From positions 558,001-622,000 of the forward strand of contig NZ_JAUFQO010000001.1 in the NCBI RefSeq assembly GCF_030409835.1: a stretch of DNA of 64,000 bases, given 5' to 3'. Positions 6,716 to 15,793 of this stretch are shown piece after piece; position 1 is the stretch's first letter, and the number at the start of each line of letters is the position of its first letter. The notes below the pieces were generated by a model that saw nothing but the letters and a program-made list of their open reading frames with translations, was not told where the DNA came from and did no database searches. The position numbers and the translations under genes are program-made. The DNA is from Lutimonas halocynthiae. GTDB lineage: Bacteria > Bacteroidota > Bacteroidia > Flavobacteriales > Flavobacteriaceae.

Positions 6716-7513
6716 ATGAACAAAATGATTATTACAGTATTTAACACTGAAGAAAAAGCTTTCGAAGGATTAACGGCATTCAAAACATTACACAAAAATG
6801 GAGACATTAGTGTATATGCAACGGCAGTAATTAACAAAAACGAAGCAGGTGAAGTTGAAATTAAACAAGTATCTGATAATGGTCCTATAGGAACTGCTGT
6901 CGGGATGTTTTCCGGAGCACTTATTGGACTAATTGCTGGTCCAGCGGGTATGGCTGTTGGAGCAATGACTGGAATGTACGGTGGTATGTTCTATGATCTT
7001 GATAATGCTGATGTAGATTCGACATTTTTAAATGAAGTTGCAAAAGCTTTAGAAGAAGGTAAAACGGCTGTAGTGGCAGATGTGGATGAAGCTTGGACTG
7101 CTCCTGTAGACAATAAAATGGATGCTTTAGAAGCTGTGGTTTATAGAAGAAGTAAATCAAAAATTGCTGAAGATCAATTGAATAATGAACTAAATGCGAT
7201 CAATGCAGAAATTGAAGAATTAGAAGATGATCTTAAAGATGCAAATGATGAAATGAAAGCGAGTATTCAAAAGCAAATTGACAAATCTAAAGCGAAAAGT
7301 TTAGTAATTAAAAAGACTGTTGACGAAAAAATGAGCGACCTAAAAGCGTACTCAGCGGCTAAAACCGAGAAGCTTAACAATCAAATAAATGAGGCTCAAG
7401 TAAAAAGAAAAATCAAATTAGAGAGAAGAAAGGAAAAGCTAAATAAGAACTATGAGGCCACAAAAGAATCACTCGAAGCTACATCGATATATGCTTCAAA
7501 GTATATCTCATAG
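6716..7513 (+). CDS. DUF1269-type protein with glycine-zipper and long coiled coil, 265 aa
   Basis: The N-terminal half (IITVFNTEEKAFEGLTAFKT, a Gly-rich hydrophobic hairpin at about 60-100 with GMFSGALIGLIAGPAG, then FLNEVAKALEEGKTAVVADV) matches the DUF1269 family, whose members have a glycine-zipper insertion able to enter membranes. Residues about 145-255 are a highly charged coiled coil, which plain DUF1269 proteins lack. The ATG at 6716 was chosen because the frame's earlier start at 6668 lies only 3 nt downstream of the -7 box. Monocistronic, copy 5 promoter. Function unknown; context suggests a stress role. Confidence 0.8.
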   Translation: MNKMIITVFNTEEKAFEGLTAFKTLHKNGDISVYATAVINKNEAGEVEIKQVSDNGPIGTAVGMFSGALIGLIAGPAGMAVGAMTGMYGGMFYDLDNADVDSTFLNEVAKALEEGKTAVVADVDEAWTAPVDNKMDALEAVVYRRSKSKIAEDQLNNELNAINAEIEELEDDLKDANDEMKASIQKQIDKSKAKSLVIKKTVDEKMSDLKAYSAAKTEKLNNQINEAQVKRKIKLERRKEKLNKNYEATKESLEATSIYASKYIS

Positions 7514-7544
7514 TTTCGATTGATTGAGTAGTTTGATTGAAATA

Positions 7545-7571
7545 AAAAAGCACCCTTTTGGGTGCTTTTTT
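7545..7571 (+). terminator. Rho-independent terminator ending the stress island
   Basis: AAAAAAGCACCC and GGGTGCTTTTTT pair around TTTT. It closes the fifth unit. Confidence 0.92.
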
Positions 7572-7717
7572 ATTTATTACAGATACTATCTAAAAAGTAG
7601 TTTTAGCAGTAATTTTTCATCTTTCTGGTGACCCATTTGATAGAATTAAAAAAGGTCACCGAATAGGTCACTTCAAGAATGTTAATATGTGTGGATTTTG
7701 ATACTTAAAAGCATAAA

Positions 7718-7750
7718 AAAATCCTGTAAACATTGAATTTACAGGATTTT
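7718..7750 (-). terminator. Terminator of tmRNA
   Basis: On the minus strand AAAATCCTGTAAA pairs with TTTACAGGATTTT around a 7-nt loop and runs into seven T, about 25 nt after the tmRNA 3' end. Confidence 0.88.
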
Positions 7751-7773
7751 ATAACGTTTTGATACAAAAGATG

Positions 7774-8164
7774 TGGAGATGGAGGGACTCGAACCCTCGT
7801 CCAAACAAGCAACTAAAATACTTTCTACATGCATAGTTTTTATTTGGTTTTAGTCCTGAAGCCGACTAAAAACGACCTACTTCAAGCTTAGTTTCTTTAG
7901 TTTCAAAAGACCAGCGAAACGATGATCTTTCTAGGTTTACTTTTACGATGCCTCAAAACTGACCGCCGTTAACCAAGGCTTTCAAGAGACATTCAGCTTT
8001 CCCGTCTAACGGGACTAGGCTCATCCTACTGTGATTCGGATTAAGCAGCTAAAGCGTAATTATCTTCGCCGTTTAAAAAGTTGAAATTGAGTTTTACGAG
8101 TGCTATTTCATTGCTCGACATGCTTATATCTTAACTGATCTTGCTGTCAAAACCAGTCATCCCC
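7774..8164 (-). ncRNA. ssrA: Transfer-messenger RNA (tmRNA)
   Basis: The 5' end reads GGGGATGACTGG and pairs with the 3' end CATCTCCA (CCA not encoded) as an acceptor stem; the 3' part has a tRNA-like T arm (GGGTTCGAGTCCC). The tag frame at 8041-8070 encodes GEDNYALAA followed by TAA, the Bacteroidota-type degradation tag ending ALAA. The length of about 391 nt fits. The RNA rescues stalled ribosomes with SmpB. Confidence 0.95.
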
Positions 8165-8187
8165 AAACTTTAAAGAACTTTAAAGCG

Positions 8188-8195
8188 CAAATGTA
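8188..8195 (-). promoter_or_regulatory. Probable -7 box of ssrA
   Basis: On the minus strand TACATTTG matches TAnnTTTG and lies 24 nt before the mature 5' end, leaving a short leader for RNase P removal. No -33 TTG at ideal spacing was found. Confidence 0.5.
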
Positions 8196-8310
8196 TAAAA
8201 TTCAAGTCGATTACTTGTGCATTTGTGCAATTCAAAATACCTTAGCGCAAAGACTGTTCCAAATCTGGAAAACAGGTAACATTGTCATCTTTTTATAAAA
8301 CAACATCTAT

Positions 8311-9516
8311 ATGAAATTCGGTATCATTCGTGAACGTAAGAACCCACCTGATAAAAGAGTAGTGCTTACACCAAATGCTTGTAAAGTTTTAACAGGATCC
8401 TTCAAAGATATTGAGATCATTGCAGAGAGCAGTTCTATCAGAACTTATGCTGATCAGGAATATAAGGCCAATGGTATTGAAGTAGTTGATGATGTTAGTT
8501 CAGCAGATGTTTTACTCGGTGTTAAAGAAGTTCCGATTGATGCCTTGATTCCTGACAAAAAGTATTTCTTTTTTTCTCACACGATCAAAAAACAACCCTA
8601 TAACAGGGAGCTTTTAAAAGCTGTTTTGTCAAAAAATATTGAACTGTATGACCATGAAGTTATCACTGACAAAAAGGAGATAAGACTGGTGGCTTTTGGG
8701 AGATATGCCGGAATCGTTGGAGCATATAACGGCATTCGTGCTTTTGGATTGAAAAATGAATCTTTTCAATTGCCAAAAGCAGAGGAGCTTGAAGATCAAA
8801 AACAACTCATACAAGAATTGAAAAAGATTGAACTACCTAACATTAAAATAGTCCTTAGCGGAAAAGGCAGGGTTAGCAATGGTGCTAAAGAAATGCTTGA
8901 TGGAATGGGCCTGAAGGAAGTTAATGTTGAAGACTATTTAACTCTTGAATTTGATCAGCCGGTTTATTGTCAAATAGATGTTCTCGACTACAACTACCGT
9001 ATTGATGAGACCAGACTCGATATGTTTGACTTTTTTGCACACCCTGAAGCTTATGCCAGTGATTTTTATCGCTTTGCTAAAGTAAGTGATGTGTATATTG
9101 CGGGTCATTTTTATGCATCTGGAGCTCCTTTTTTATTCACGCGTCAAGATGCTAAGAAAAAAGACTTTAAGATTAAGGTGGTAGCAGATATTAGTTGTGA
9201 TATTGATGGTCCGGTAGCCTCGACGCTGAGAGCCTCTACCATCGCTGACCCTATTTACGGTTATGATCCTCAGAAAGAGATAGAAGTCAATTTTAAAGAT
9301 CCGGAAGCTATAGCCGTAATGGCGGTTGATAATCTTCCAAATGAATTGCCACGAGATGCCTCTCAAGGGTTTAGTGAGAATTTTGTCAAGTATGTGATCC
9401 CGGCCTTTTTTAATGGAGATAAGGATGGTGTTTTACAGCGGGCAAGAATGACTCAAAATGGTAAGCTTACTGATAGATATACTTATTTACAAGACTTTGT
9501 TGATGGTAAAGAATAA
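8311..9516 (+). CDS. Lys1-like saccharopine/alanine dehydrogenase family protein, 401 aa
   Basis: The N-terminus (GIIRERKNPPDKRVVLTP) is the AlaDh/PNT N-terminal substrate domain. YDHEVITD followed by RLVAFGRYAGIVGAYNG resembles the substrate region of NAD+-dependent saccharopine dehydrogenase (Lys1) rather than alanine dehydrogenase, and VVADISCDIDGPVASTLRAS corresponds to the late conserved block. Such proteins oxidise amino acid-derived secondary amines using NAD(P)+. Cytosolic, length typical. Substrate cannot be fixed from the sequence. It stands alone downstream of tmRNA, convergent with the next gene (1 nt gap). Confidence 0.8.
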   Translation: MKFGIIRERKNPPDKRVVLTPNACKVLTGSFKDIEIIAESSSIRTYADQEYKANGIEVVDDVSSADVLLGVKEVPIDALIPDKKYFFFSHTIKKQPYNRELLKAVLSKNIELYDHEVITDKKEIRLVAFGRYAGIVGAYNGIRAFGLKNESFQLPKAEELEDQKQLIQELKKIELPNIKIVLSGKGRVSNGAKEMLDGMGLKEVNVEDYLTLEFDQPVYCQIDVLDYNYRIDETRLDMFDFFAHPEAYASDFYRFAKVSDVYIAGHFYASGAPFLFTRQDAKKKDFKIKVVADISCDIDGPVASTLRASTIADPIYGYDPQKEIEVNFKDPEAIAVMAVDNLPNELPRDASQGFSENFVKYVIPAFFNGDKDGVLQRARMTQNGKLTDRYTYLQDFVDGKE

Positions 9517-9517
9517 A

Positions 9518-10048
9518 CTAAGAAGCTTTTGACGGTTTTAGTCTGATAAGGATTCCGAAAAGAATAGGAAGAATCCCGAATACCAAAGTCAATAGGATCC
9601 AATGTGACTGGGTCAAGAAAAAGGCTGCGATGCCGAGAAGCAGAACGATAATTCCAAAAATGACGAGCCTGCTCGTTACAAACCTGTTGAGGTTTAACAG
9701 AATCAGTCCATAAATAAGTATAGCAACAGGAACGACCAATTCACCACGATCAGTATTAAATAACAAAAAAATGATGATCAGGCCCATAAAACTTGGGATG
9801 AGCAAGTTGAACCTTTTTTTAAAGCTTACAGGTTGATTACTTCTTTTAACAATACGCGAGATCGTAATAAGCGTAATTAAAATGGTAACAACAGCTAATG
9901 CAAATAGAAGAATTTCAAAATAATTTATTGGTAATTGATTTAAACCAAGTTCTCCATAATAATAGTCGAAAAACAATTTTCTGGCTAAAAATATGGCCAG
10001 AAGGGCATACAAACCAGAGTATATAAAAATTTTGGAGCGATAGTTCAT
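9518..10048 (-). CDS. Six-helix membrane protein of unknown function, 176 aa
   Basis: Six hydrophobic segments follow an N-terminal MNYRSKIFIYSGLYALLAIF; loops are short, and the last residues are polar (RLKPSKAS). I chose the ATG at 10048; a longer form would need a TTG at 10081. No family was recognised. It is convergent with the Lys1-like gene and has no other partner nearby. Confidence 0.65.
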   Translation of the reverse strand: MNYRSKIFIYSGLYALLAIFLARKLFFDYYYGELGLNQLPINYFEILLFALAVVTILITLITISRIVKRSNQPVSFKKRFNLLIPSFMGLIIIFLLFNTDRGELVVPVAILIYGLILLNLNRFVTSRLVIFGIIVLLLGIAAFFLTQSHWILLTLVFGILPILFGILIRLKPSKAS

Positions 10049-10275
10049 GAAGTTGAATTTGGCTGCCAAAAATTTAAGCAATTAAATCCATTATTCTAGA
10101 AAAAAATAATTGATTTTTTATCAAAATCACCCAAGATGACCGTCTGCTCTCACTTTTAAAATGAATAAAAAATGTTAACCACGTTTTGTTAATAATTATT
10201 GAAAATGGTTGGATTTAAACTTCTGTTTTATATTAATTTTAAATCCCCTATCAAACTCAAAATACATTTAAAATC

Positions 10276-12825
10276 ATGGTGGAAGAAAAAGTTAAAAATG
10301 GCGAGTATGCCTATGAACAAGTGTTAAAAAGCTCATTATCATACTTTAAGGGCGACGAGCTTGCTGCTACAACCTGGATTAACAAATATGCTGTTAAGAA
10401 AAGTGATGGTACTTATAAGGAATTGACGCCTGATGATATGCATCAAAGGATGGCTAAGGAGTTCGGCAAAGTTGAAGCCAAATATAATAAGGTAAAAACA
10501 CCTTCAGAAGGACTTTCTGTATATGGAAAGGATAGAAAGAAATTAACTGAAAAAGCCATTTATAATTTATTTAAAGATTTTAAATATGTGATTCCTCAGG
10601 GGAGTGTCATGTTTGGGCTTGGAAACCATGAAATAATTGCTTCTTTATCAAATTGTGTAGTGATTCCTCCAGTTTATGATTCGTATGGTGGTATTTTTTA
10701 TACAGATCAGCAAATGGCCCAACTTTTTAAGAGACGTTGTGGGGTAGGAGTTGATTTATCAGAATTGAGACCAAAAGATGCAAAGGTTTCTAATGCTGCC
10801 GGTTCAACAACAGGTGCAGTATCTTTTATGAATCGATTTTCAGCGACAACCAGAGAGGTGGCTCAAAACGGGAGAAGGGGTGCTTTAATGCTCACTATGG
10901 ATATTGCGCATCCAGACATTGAAGAATTTATCACGATCAAACAAGACCTGACCAAAGTAACGGGTGCAAATATTTCTGTAAGGCTTTCTGATGAGTTTAT
11001 GACCGCAGTGGAGAATCATGAAACCTATACTTTAAGATGGCCAATTGATTCAAAAGATCCTAAATATACCAAAGAGGTTGATGCCCAGAAATTGTGGAAT
11101 ACAATTATCAAGAGTGCACATAATACTGCAGAACCAGGACTTATATTCTGGGACAGACAACACAATTATTCTACTTCATCTTTATACCCAGGATTTAAGA
11201 ACTCTTCTACAAACCCATGTTCAGAAATTGCGATGCAAGGTGGTGATAGCTGTAGGTTAATCGCAGTGAACCTTTTCAGTTTTGTAGACAATCCTTATAC
11301 GGAAAATGCGCGTTTTGATCAAAAGAAGTTTTATGAGGTGGTGTACGAAAGCCAACGTTTAATGGATGACCTGGTTGACCTTGAACTTGAAGCGGTAGAT
11401 AAAATACTTGATAAAATACAAGGAGATCCTGAGCCTGATTCAATAAAAAGGGACGAGATAGAAACTTGGAAACTACTACAAGAGACAGGAAGAAAAGGAC
11501 GTAGAACCGGTTTAGGTTTTACGGCGCTTGCTGATGCTATGGCTGCGTTAGGATTAAAATTTGATTCTGATGAAGCGATTGCGGAGGTTGACAAATTGAT
11601 GAAAACTAAAATTTCAGCAGAGTTTGACAGCAGCATTGATATGGCCATTGAAAGAGGTCAGTTCGAGGTTTTTAACAGAAATGTTGAAGACAAATCTGAA
11701 TTTGTTCAAATGTTGAGAGATGAATTCCCAGATATGTATACGCGAATGATGGATCATGGGCGTAGAAATATATCTATTAGTACGGTTGCTCCGACTGGAT
11801 CACTAAGCATGTTGGCTCAGGTCTCATCCGGAATTGAACCAGTGTTTATGACTTCATATAAAAGAAGAAGAAAGATTAACCAGGATGATAAAAATGCAAG
11901 GGTTGATTTTGTAGATGATCTTGGTGATGCCTTTGAAGAATTTATAGTGTATCACAAGAAAGTAGAAGAGTGGATGAAAGTGACTGGGGAAACAGATGTT
12001 AGCAAGAGCCCTTATGCAGGTGCAACGGCCTCTGAAATTGACTGGGAGAAAAGAGTTGAACTTCAGGCTTTGGTCCAAAAATACACAACGCATTCAATTA
12101 GCTCAACCATTAACTTGGCGGCAGATGTAACTGAAGACTTGGTTGGGGATATTTATATGGATTCCTGGAAAAAAGGACTTAAAGGAATTACGGTTTATAG
12201 AGATGGATCAAGAAGTGGAATTTTAATTGCAGATGACAGTAAAGAGTCAAAAGAAGACAGCAATTATAATAAGGAAGTTGAATTCACAAAGAGACCGAAA
12301 AAGATTGAAGCTGAAATCGTAAGATTCCATAATGAATCTGAAAAATGGCTAGCTGTTGTAGGTCTTATTGACGACAGACCTTATGAAATTTTTACGGGTA
12401 AAATGAACGATGCTTTTAATCTGCCACAATGGTTAGAAAAAGGGTGGGTGATCAAGAACAGAGATGAAAACGGCGATGCAAGATATGATTTTCAATATAT
12501 GGATCGAGAAGGTTATAAGATTACTATCGAAGGGCTTTCAAGATCATTTGATAAGGAGTTCTGGAATTATGCAAAACTGATTTCAGGTATTCTTCGTCAT
12601 AAAATGCCAATGAATTATGTTGTTGACTTAATTCAGAACCTGAACATGTATGATGACCATATCAATACATGGAAGAATGGTGTAGCCAGAGCGCTTAAAA
12701 GATATGTGCCGGATGGTACAGCAGCAGCCGATAAAAAATGTAATGAATGTGGTGATCCGGAAGGGGTTATTTATTCAGAAGGCTGTTTACAATGTGTGAG
12801 TTGTGGTCATTCTAAATGTGGCTAA
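10276..12825 (+). CDS. nrdJ: Adenosylcobalamin-dependent (class II) ribonucleotide reductase, 849 aa
   Basis: The protein reduces ribonucleotides to deoxyribonucleotides using coenzyme B12, independent of oxygen. Seen: SNCVVIPPVYDSYGGIFYTD, FKRRCGVGVDLSELRPK, the active-site motif NPCSEIAMQ (Cys radical and Glu), APTGSLSMLAQVSSGIEP, and a C-terminal Cys pair tail (CNECGDPEGVIYSEGCLQCV) resembling the thioredoxin-reduced swinging arm or zinc ribbon. The length fits NrdJ. The ATG at 10276 is the only sensible start. No cobalamin riboswitch was recognised upstream. The stop is followed directly by the 7-bp repeat array. Confidence 0.93.
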   Translation: MVEEKVKNGEYAYEQVLKSSLSYFKGDELAATTWINKYAVKKSDGTYKELTPDDMHQRMAKEFGKVEAKYNKVKTPSEGLSVYGKDRKKLTEKAIYNLFKDFKYVIPQGSVMFGLGNHEIIASLSNCVVIPPVYDSYGGIFYTDQQMAQLFKRRCGVGVDLSELRPKDAKVSNAAGSTTGAVSFMNRFSATTREVAQNGRRGALMLTMDIAHPDIEEFITIKQDLTKVTGANISVRLSDEFMTAVENHETYTLRWPIDSKDPKYTKEVDAQKLWNTIIKSAHNTAEPGLIFWDRQHNYSTSSLYPGFKNSSTNPCSEIAMQGGDSCRLIAVNLFSFVDNPYTENARFDQKKFYEVVYESQRLMDDLVDLELEAVDKILDKIQGDPEPDSIKRDEIETWKLLQETGRKGRRTGLGFTALADAMAALGLKFDSDEAIAEVDKLMKTKISAEFDSSIDMAIERGQFEVFNRNVEDKSEFVQMLRDEFPDMYTRMMDHGRRNISISTVAPTGSLSMLAQVSSGIEPVFMTSYKRRRKINQDDKNARVDFVDDLGDAFEEFIVYHKKVEEWMKVTGETDVSKSPYAGATASEIDWEKRVELQALVQKYTTHSISSTINLAADVTEDLVGDIYMDSWKKGLKGITVYRDGSRSGILIADDSKESKEDSNYNKEVEFTKRPKKIEAEIVRFHNESEKWLAVVGLIDDRPYEIFTGKMNDAFNLPQWLEKGWVIKNRDENGDARYDFQYMDREGYKITIEGLSRSFDKEFWNYAKLISGILRHKMPMNYVVDLIQNLNMYDDHINTWKNGVARALKRYVPDGTAAADKKCNECGDPEGVIYSEGCLQCVSCGHSKCG

Positions 12826-12827
12826 AC

Positions 12828-12862
12828 TTAAGTGTTAAGGATTAAGTACTAAGGATTAGGTA
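12828..12862 (+). repeat. Heptamer array, left arm (five units)
   Basis: Five consecutive 7-mers, TTAAGTG TTAAGGA, then TTAAGTA CTAAGGA, then TTAGGTA, begin 2 bases after the nrdJ stop. They are the reverse-complement type of the units at 12944-13006. Confidence 0.75.
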
Positions 12863-12886
12863 CTGATGTATAGTTTAAAAATAAAG

Positions 12887-12931
12887 AGTTGATTTGAAAA
12901 GTGCTAATGTACATTCAAATCAACTTTTTTT
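12887..12931. terminator. Hairpin terminator between nrdJ and porT, possibly bidirectional
   Basis: AGTTGATTTGAA (12887-12898) pairs perfectly with TTCAAATCAACT (12914-12925), followed by T-rich sequence on the plus strand. The minus strand after the stem is also T-rich (CTTTATTTTTA), so it may serve both convergent genes. Confidence 0.8.
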
Positions 12932-12943
12932 ATGGATTAATTT

Positions 12944-13006
12944 CACCTAACACCTAACACCTAACACCTAACACTTAATCCTTAACACTTAGTCCTTAGC
13001 CCTTAA
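12944..13006 (+). repeat. Heptamer array, right arm (nine units)
   Basis: Four perfect CACCTAA units (12944-12971) are followed by five related 7-mers (CACTTAA TCCTTAA, CACTTAG TCCTTAG, CCCTTAA), ending exactly at the porT stop codon. With the left arm it makes an inverted heptamer array around the terminator. Confidence 0.8.
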
Positions 13007-13801
13007 CTATTCAAAAGTCAAATTCAGAAATAATCCGCGCGTACCAAGAAAATCAATCGGTCCTGTCCAAGGGCTCGAATACTGAGGGTAATCAACAGGA
13101 TTGTAATCTTCAACCAATTCATTGCTCATCGCAAAAACGCCTCGTATCGATGGGGTGAATTTAAAGAAGTACATATAGAAGTCAACACCAAAACCAACTT
13201 CATACATAAAGTTACTTTTTGTCATTCTAAATTCTTGCTCAAAATTATCTTTCCCGTTTTTTTCATTACTTGAGAAGTTATAATCATATGATACACCTCC
13301 AATAATATAGGGTCTTATATTGTTCAAACGGTTGGTACTGAATTTAAGAAGCAGGGGTAAATGTAAATAGGTTCCGGCAACTTCTCTTTCAGTATTACTT
13401 GTAGAGCTGCCATAAATTGGAATGCCATTAGGTGCAGCATCAAGATTAGGGTCAATAAATGTCAGGGTTTTTGCATTTGACATCAGACCAGGCTCAAATC
13501 GTAAATTGATATTGTTATGCAGTCTGTAATCAATTACAAAGCCAATATTAAATCCTAATGAAGCCTGTGTATCAACAAACATATCCTGTTCAGGAGTTGG
13601 GTTTACAGGAGAGTTTGGATCCTGACCACTTTGATCGTGGTAATTGATCTCAAAACTGTTTTTATTAAGGCCTAGATAATAGCCGAAATGAATTTTTCTT
13701 TTATCGAAATTAGGTAAATACTCTATCCTTTCCTTCTGAGCAAGAGCCGAAGGGATAATGAAACAGAGGATAAGACCGAATAAAACGAATTGCCTTTTCA
13801 T
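13007..13801 (-). CDS. porT: Type IX secretion outer-membrane beta-barrel protein PorT
   Basis: A signal peptide (MKRQFVLFGLILCFIIPSALAQ) precedes a beta-barrel pattern with alternating hydrophobic strands: IHFGYYLGLNKNSFEI, ASLGFNIGFVIDYRL, YLHLPLLLKFSTN and a C-terminal aromatic end (GLFLNLTFE). The phrases FKFTPSIRGVFAMSNEL and SPWTGPIDFLGTRGLFLNL are typical of PorT/SprT. PorT is an essential part of the type IX secretion system that exports gliding adhesins and enzymes in Bacteroidota. It lies 4 nt downstream of ubiE, the neighbour usual in this phylum. The ATG at 13801 starts the signal peptide; the longer frame overlaps ubiE. Confidence 0.88.
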   Translation of the reverse strand: MKRQFVLFGLILCFIIPSALAQKERIEYLPNFDKRKIHFGYYLGLNKNSFEINYHDQSGQDPNSPVNPTPEQDMFVDTQASLGFNIGFVIDYRLHNNINLRFEPGLMSNAKTLTFIDPNLDAAPNGIPIYGSSTSNTEREVAGTYLHLPLLLKFSTNRLNNIRPYIIGGVSYDYNFSSNEKNGKDNFEQEFRMTKSNFMYEVGFGVDFYMYFFKFTPSIRGVFAMSNELVEDYNPVDYPQYSSPWTGPIDFLGTRGLFLNLTFE

Positions 13802-13805
13802 AGCT

Positions 13806-14534
13806 TTATTTAATTGCATGGTAAATAGTCGCGACACCGAGGGTCTGAGGATATATCTTAGAACTATTAAACCCCGATTTTAGTAAAATATTGTTAAAGC
13901 TTTTGCCGTATGGAAAAGCTGCTGCTGATTCAGGTAGGTAATCATAAGCATTCTTGTCTTTCGAAAAGAGCTTCCCTACCGTGGGAATCACATATTTCGA
14001 GTAGAATTGAAAGCCTTGTTTAACCGGAAATTTACTTGGCTGAGAAGTTTCCAAAACGGTTAATGAACCGCCAGGCTTCAAAACGCGAAGAATTTCCTTT
14101 AAACCAACTTCTAAATTTTCAAAATTTCTAACTCCGAAAGCAACGGTAATAGCATCAAACGTTTCCTCTTCAAAAGGTAACTGTTCTGAATCACCTATAA
14201 TCATGTCTATTTTGCTGTCTAAGCCTTCTTCAGTTACTTTTTGTTTTCCGATGTCTAACATGCCAGGAGAAATATCAAGCCCCGTAACGTCATCAATATC
14301 TGATTTAGCAAGAAGGATCGCTAAATCACCGGTGCCGGTGGCGATATCCATCACTTTTTTAGCATTTCCGGCTTTTACAAGTTCCACGACATGTTTTCTC
14401 CAACTGATATCAATCCCAAAGGTCAATACCCTGTTGAGAAAGTCATAATTAGAGGAAACCTTATCAAACATTTCGGTAACCTGCTCCTTTTTTCCGAGCT
14501 CAGAATCCTTATATGGAGTCACATTTTTTGACAT
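13806..14534 (-). CDS. ubiE: Demethylmenaquinone methyltransferase, 242 aa
   Basis: A class I SAM methyltransferase with KVSSNYDFLNRVLTFGIDIS, motif I VMDIATGTGDLAILLA, and the UbiE/MenG signature AITVAFGVRNFENLEVGL followed by EILRVLKPGGSLTVLE. It methylates demethylmenaquinone in menaquinone synthesis, at the cytosolic face of the membrane. The start MSKNVTPYKDSELGKK at 14534 gives the usual length; the longer frame would run into the queA promoter. It forms an operon with porT. Confidence 0.93.
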   Translation of the reverse strand: MSKNVTPYKDSELGKKEQVTEMFDKVSSNYDFLNRVLTFGIDISWRKHVVELVKAGNAKKVMDIATGTGDLAILLAKSDIDDVTGLDISPGMLDIGKQKVTEEGLDSKIDMIIGDSEQLPFEEETFDAITVAFGVRNFENLEVGLKEILRVLKPGGSLTVLETSQPSKFPVKQGFQFYSKYVIPTVGKLFSKDKNAYDYLPESAAAFPYGKSFNNILLKSGFNSSKIYPQTLGVATIYHAIK

Positions 14535-14615
14535 CGCAAAATTTTGCGTAAAGATAGCGATTCGAAACACATTTTGCATCATTGCTCTAAAAAAGCAATT
14601 TAATTGGCAAAACAC

Positions 14616-14647
14616 TTGACAAAGGGTAGTTTGAGATTGTATATTTG
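14616..14647 (+). promoter_or_regulatory. queA promoter
   Basis: A -33 TTG at 14616-14618 (TTGACA) and a -7 TATATTTG at 14640-14647 form a near-consensus Bacteroidota promoter 25 nt before the queA ATG. Confidence 0.8.
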
Positions 14648-14672
14648 CAGGCATTTTAACCAAAAAACAACT

Positions 14673-15722
14673 ATGAAGTTATCCAATTTCCAATATGAAT
14701 TGCCAGAAGAGCTGCTAGCTGAATATCCGTCAGAGCACAGAGATGAAGCAAAATTGATGGTTCTTAACCGAAAAGAAGACACTATTGAGCACAAATCCTT
14801 TAAAGATATCGTGAACTATTTTGACGAAGGAGATATTATGGTTTTTAACAATACAAAAGTTTTTCCTGCACGTCTTTATGGGAATAAAGAAAAAACAGGA
14901 GCAAGAATTGAAGTGTTTTTATTGAGAGAATTGAATGCTGAAAGTAGGTTATGGGATGTGTTGGTTGATCCGGCAAGGAAAATTAGAATAGGAAACAAGT
15001 TATTCTTTGGTGAGGATAGTGGATTGGTTGCTGAAGTAATTGACAACACCACTTCAAGAGGAAGAACCCTTAGGTTTCTTTATGATGGTTCTTATGAAGA
15101 ATTTAGAAAAAAACTGAATGAAATGGGGCAAACACCCCTTCCAAAATATATTAAAAGAGAAGTTGAGGATTCTGACGAAGAAAGATACCAAACTATTTAT
15201 GCAAAGCATGAAGGTGCTGTAGCTGCTCCAACTGCAGGTCTGCATTTTTCTAAGCATTTATTGAAACGTCTTGAAATTAATGGAGTAGAATTAAAAGAAC
15301 TGACATTACATGTTGGTTTAGGTACTTTTAACCCAGTTGAGGTTGAGGACCTTTCTAAGCACAGAATGGACTCTGAAGAAGTATTCATTCCTGAAAGTAC
15401 TGCTGATGCGGTAAATCATGCGATAGATACCAAGAGAAGAGTTTGTGCAGTAGGAACAACGGTGATGCGTTCAATGGAGAGCTCAGTTTCTGCCGATGCC
15501 CACTTAAAACCTTACGAAGGATGGACGAATAAATTTATTTTCCCTCCTTATGAGTTTAGTATTGCGAATTGTATGATTACGAATTTTCATACACCCAAAT
15601 CTACTTTGATGATGATGACTTCTGCATTTGCAGGTCATGACTTACTCAAAAAAGCTTACAAAGAAGCCATAGAAAAAGATTACAAATTCTATTCTTATGG
15701 TGACGCCATGTTGATCATATAA
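14673..15722 (+). CDS. queA: S-adenosylmethionine:tRNA ribosyltransferase-isomerase, 349 aa
   Basis: Queuosine synthesis enzyme that transfers the ribosyl part of SAM to preQ1 in tRNA. It has [18 protein letters not shown] at the start, [58 protein letters not shown] and [17 protein letters not shown], all hallmarks of QueA. The ATG at 14673 follows the promoter by 25 nt; an earlier start lies upstream of the -7 box. Monocistronic, ends in a terminator. Confidence 0.96.
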   Translation: MKLSNFQYELPEELLAEYPSEHRDEAKLMVLNRKEDTIEHKSFKDIVNYFDEGDIMVFNNTKVFPARLYGNKEKTGARIEVFLLRELNAESRLWDVLVDPARKIRIGNKLFFGEDSGLVAEVIDNTTSRGRTLRFLYDGSYEEFRKKLNEMGQTPLPKYIKREVEDSDEERYQTIYAKHEGAVAAPTAGLHFSKHLLKRLEINGVELKELTLHVGLGTFNPVEVEDLSKHRMDSEEVFIPESTADAVNHAIDTKRRVCAVGTTVMRSMESSVSADAHLKPYEGWTNKFIFPPYEFSIANCMITNFHTPKSTLMMMTSAFAGHDLLKKAYKEAIEKDYKFYSYGDAMLII

Positions 15723-15743
15723 AATGTAGAAAACTGAATTAAG

Positions 15744-15786
15744 CGTCCGCTCGACCATTATCAGATTGGTTGTCGGACGTTTTTTT
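15744..15786 (+). terminator. queA terminator
   Basis: CGTCCG (15744-15749) pairs with CGGACG (15774-15779); an inner ACCA/TGGT pairing extends the stem. Seven T follow. The rlmN ATG lies 8 nt further on, so the U-tract is in the rlmN leader. Confidence 0.75.
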
Positions 15787-15793
15787 ATACCCT

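Noticed and set aside
6921-7160. Minus-strand ORF within the DUF1269 gene
   Set aside because: Low-complexity, Leu/His/Gln-rich reverse frame of a clear coding gene.
7774-7830. Stand-alone tRNA at the T-arm-like sequence
   Set aside because: The T arm and acceptor pair with sequence about 390 nt away and the tag frame lies between; it is tmRNA.
10082-10275. Cobalamin riboswitch before nrdJ
   Set aside because: No B12-box-like conserved motif or multi-stem arrangement could be seen; the gap is AT-rich and short.
12828-13006. CRISPR or telomere-like array
   Set aside because: Units are contiguous 7-mers without spacers, and the flanks are ordinary convergent genes.
13802-13837. N-terminal extension of PorT
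   Set aside because: It would precede the signal peptide and overlap ubiE; the ATG at 13801 begins the signal sequence.
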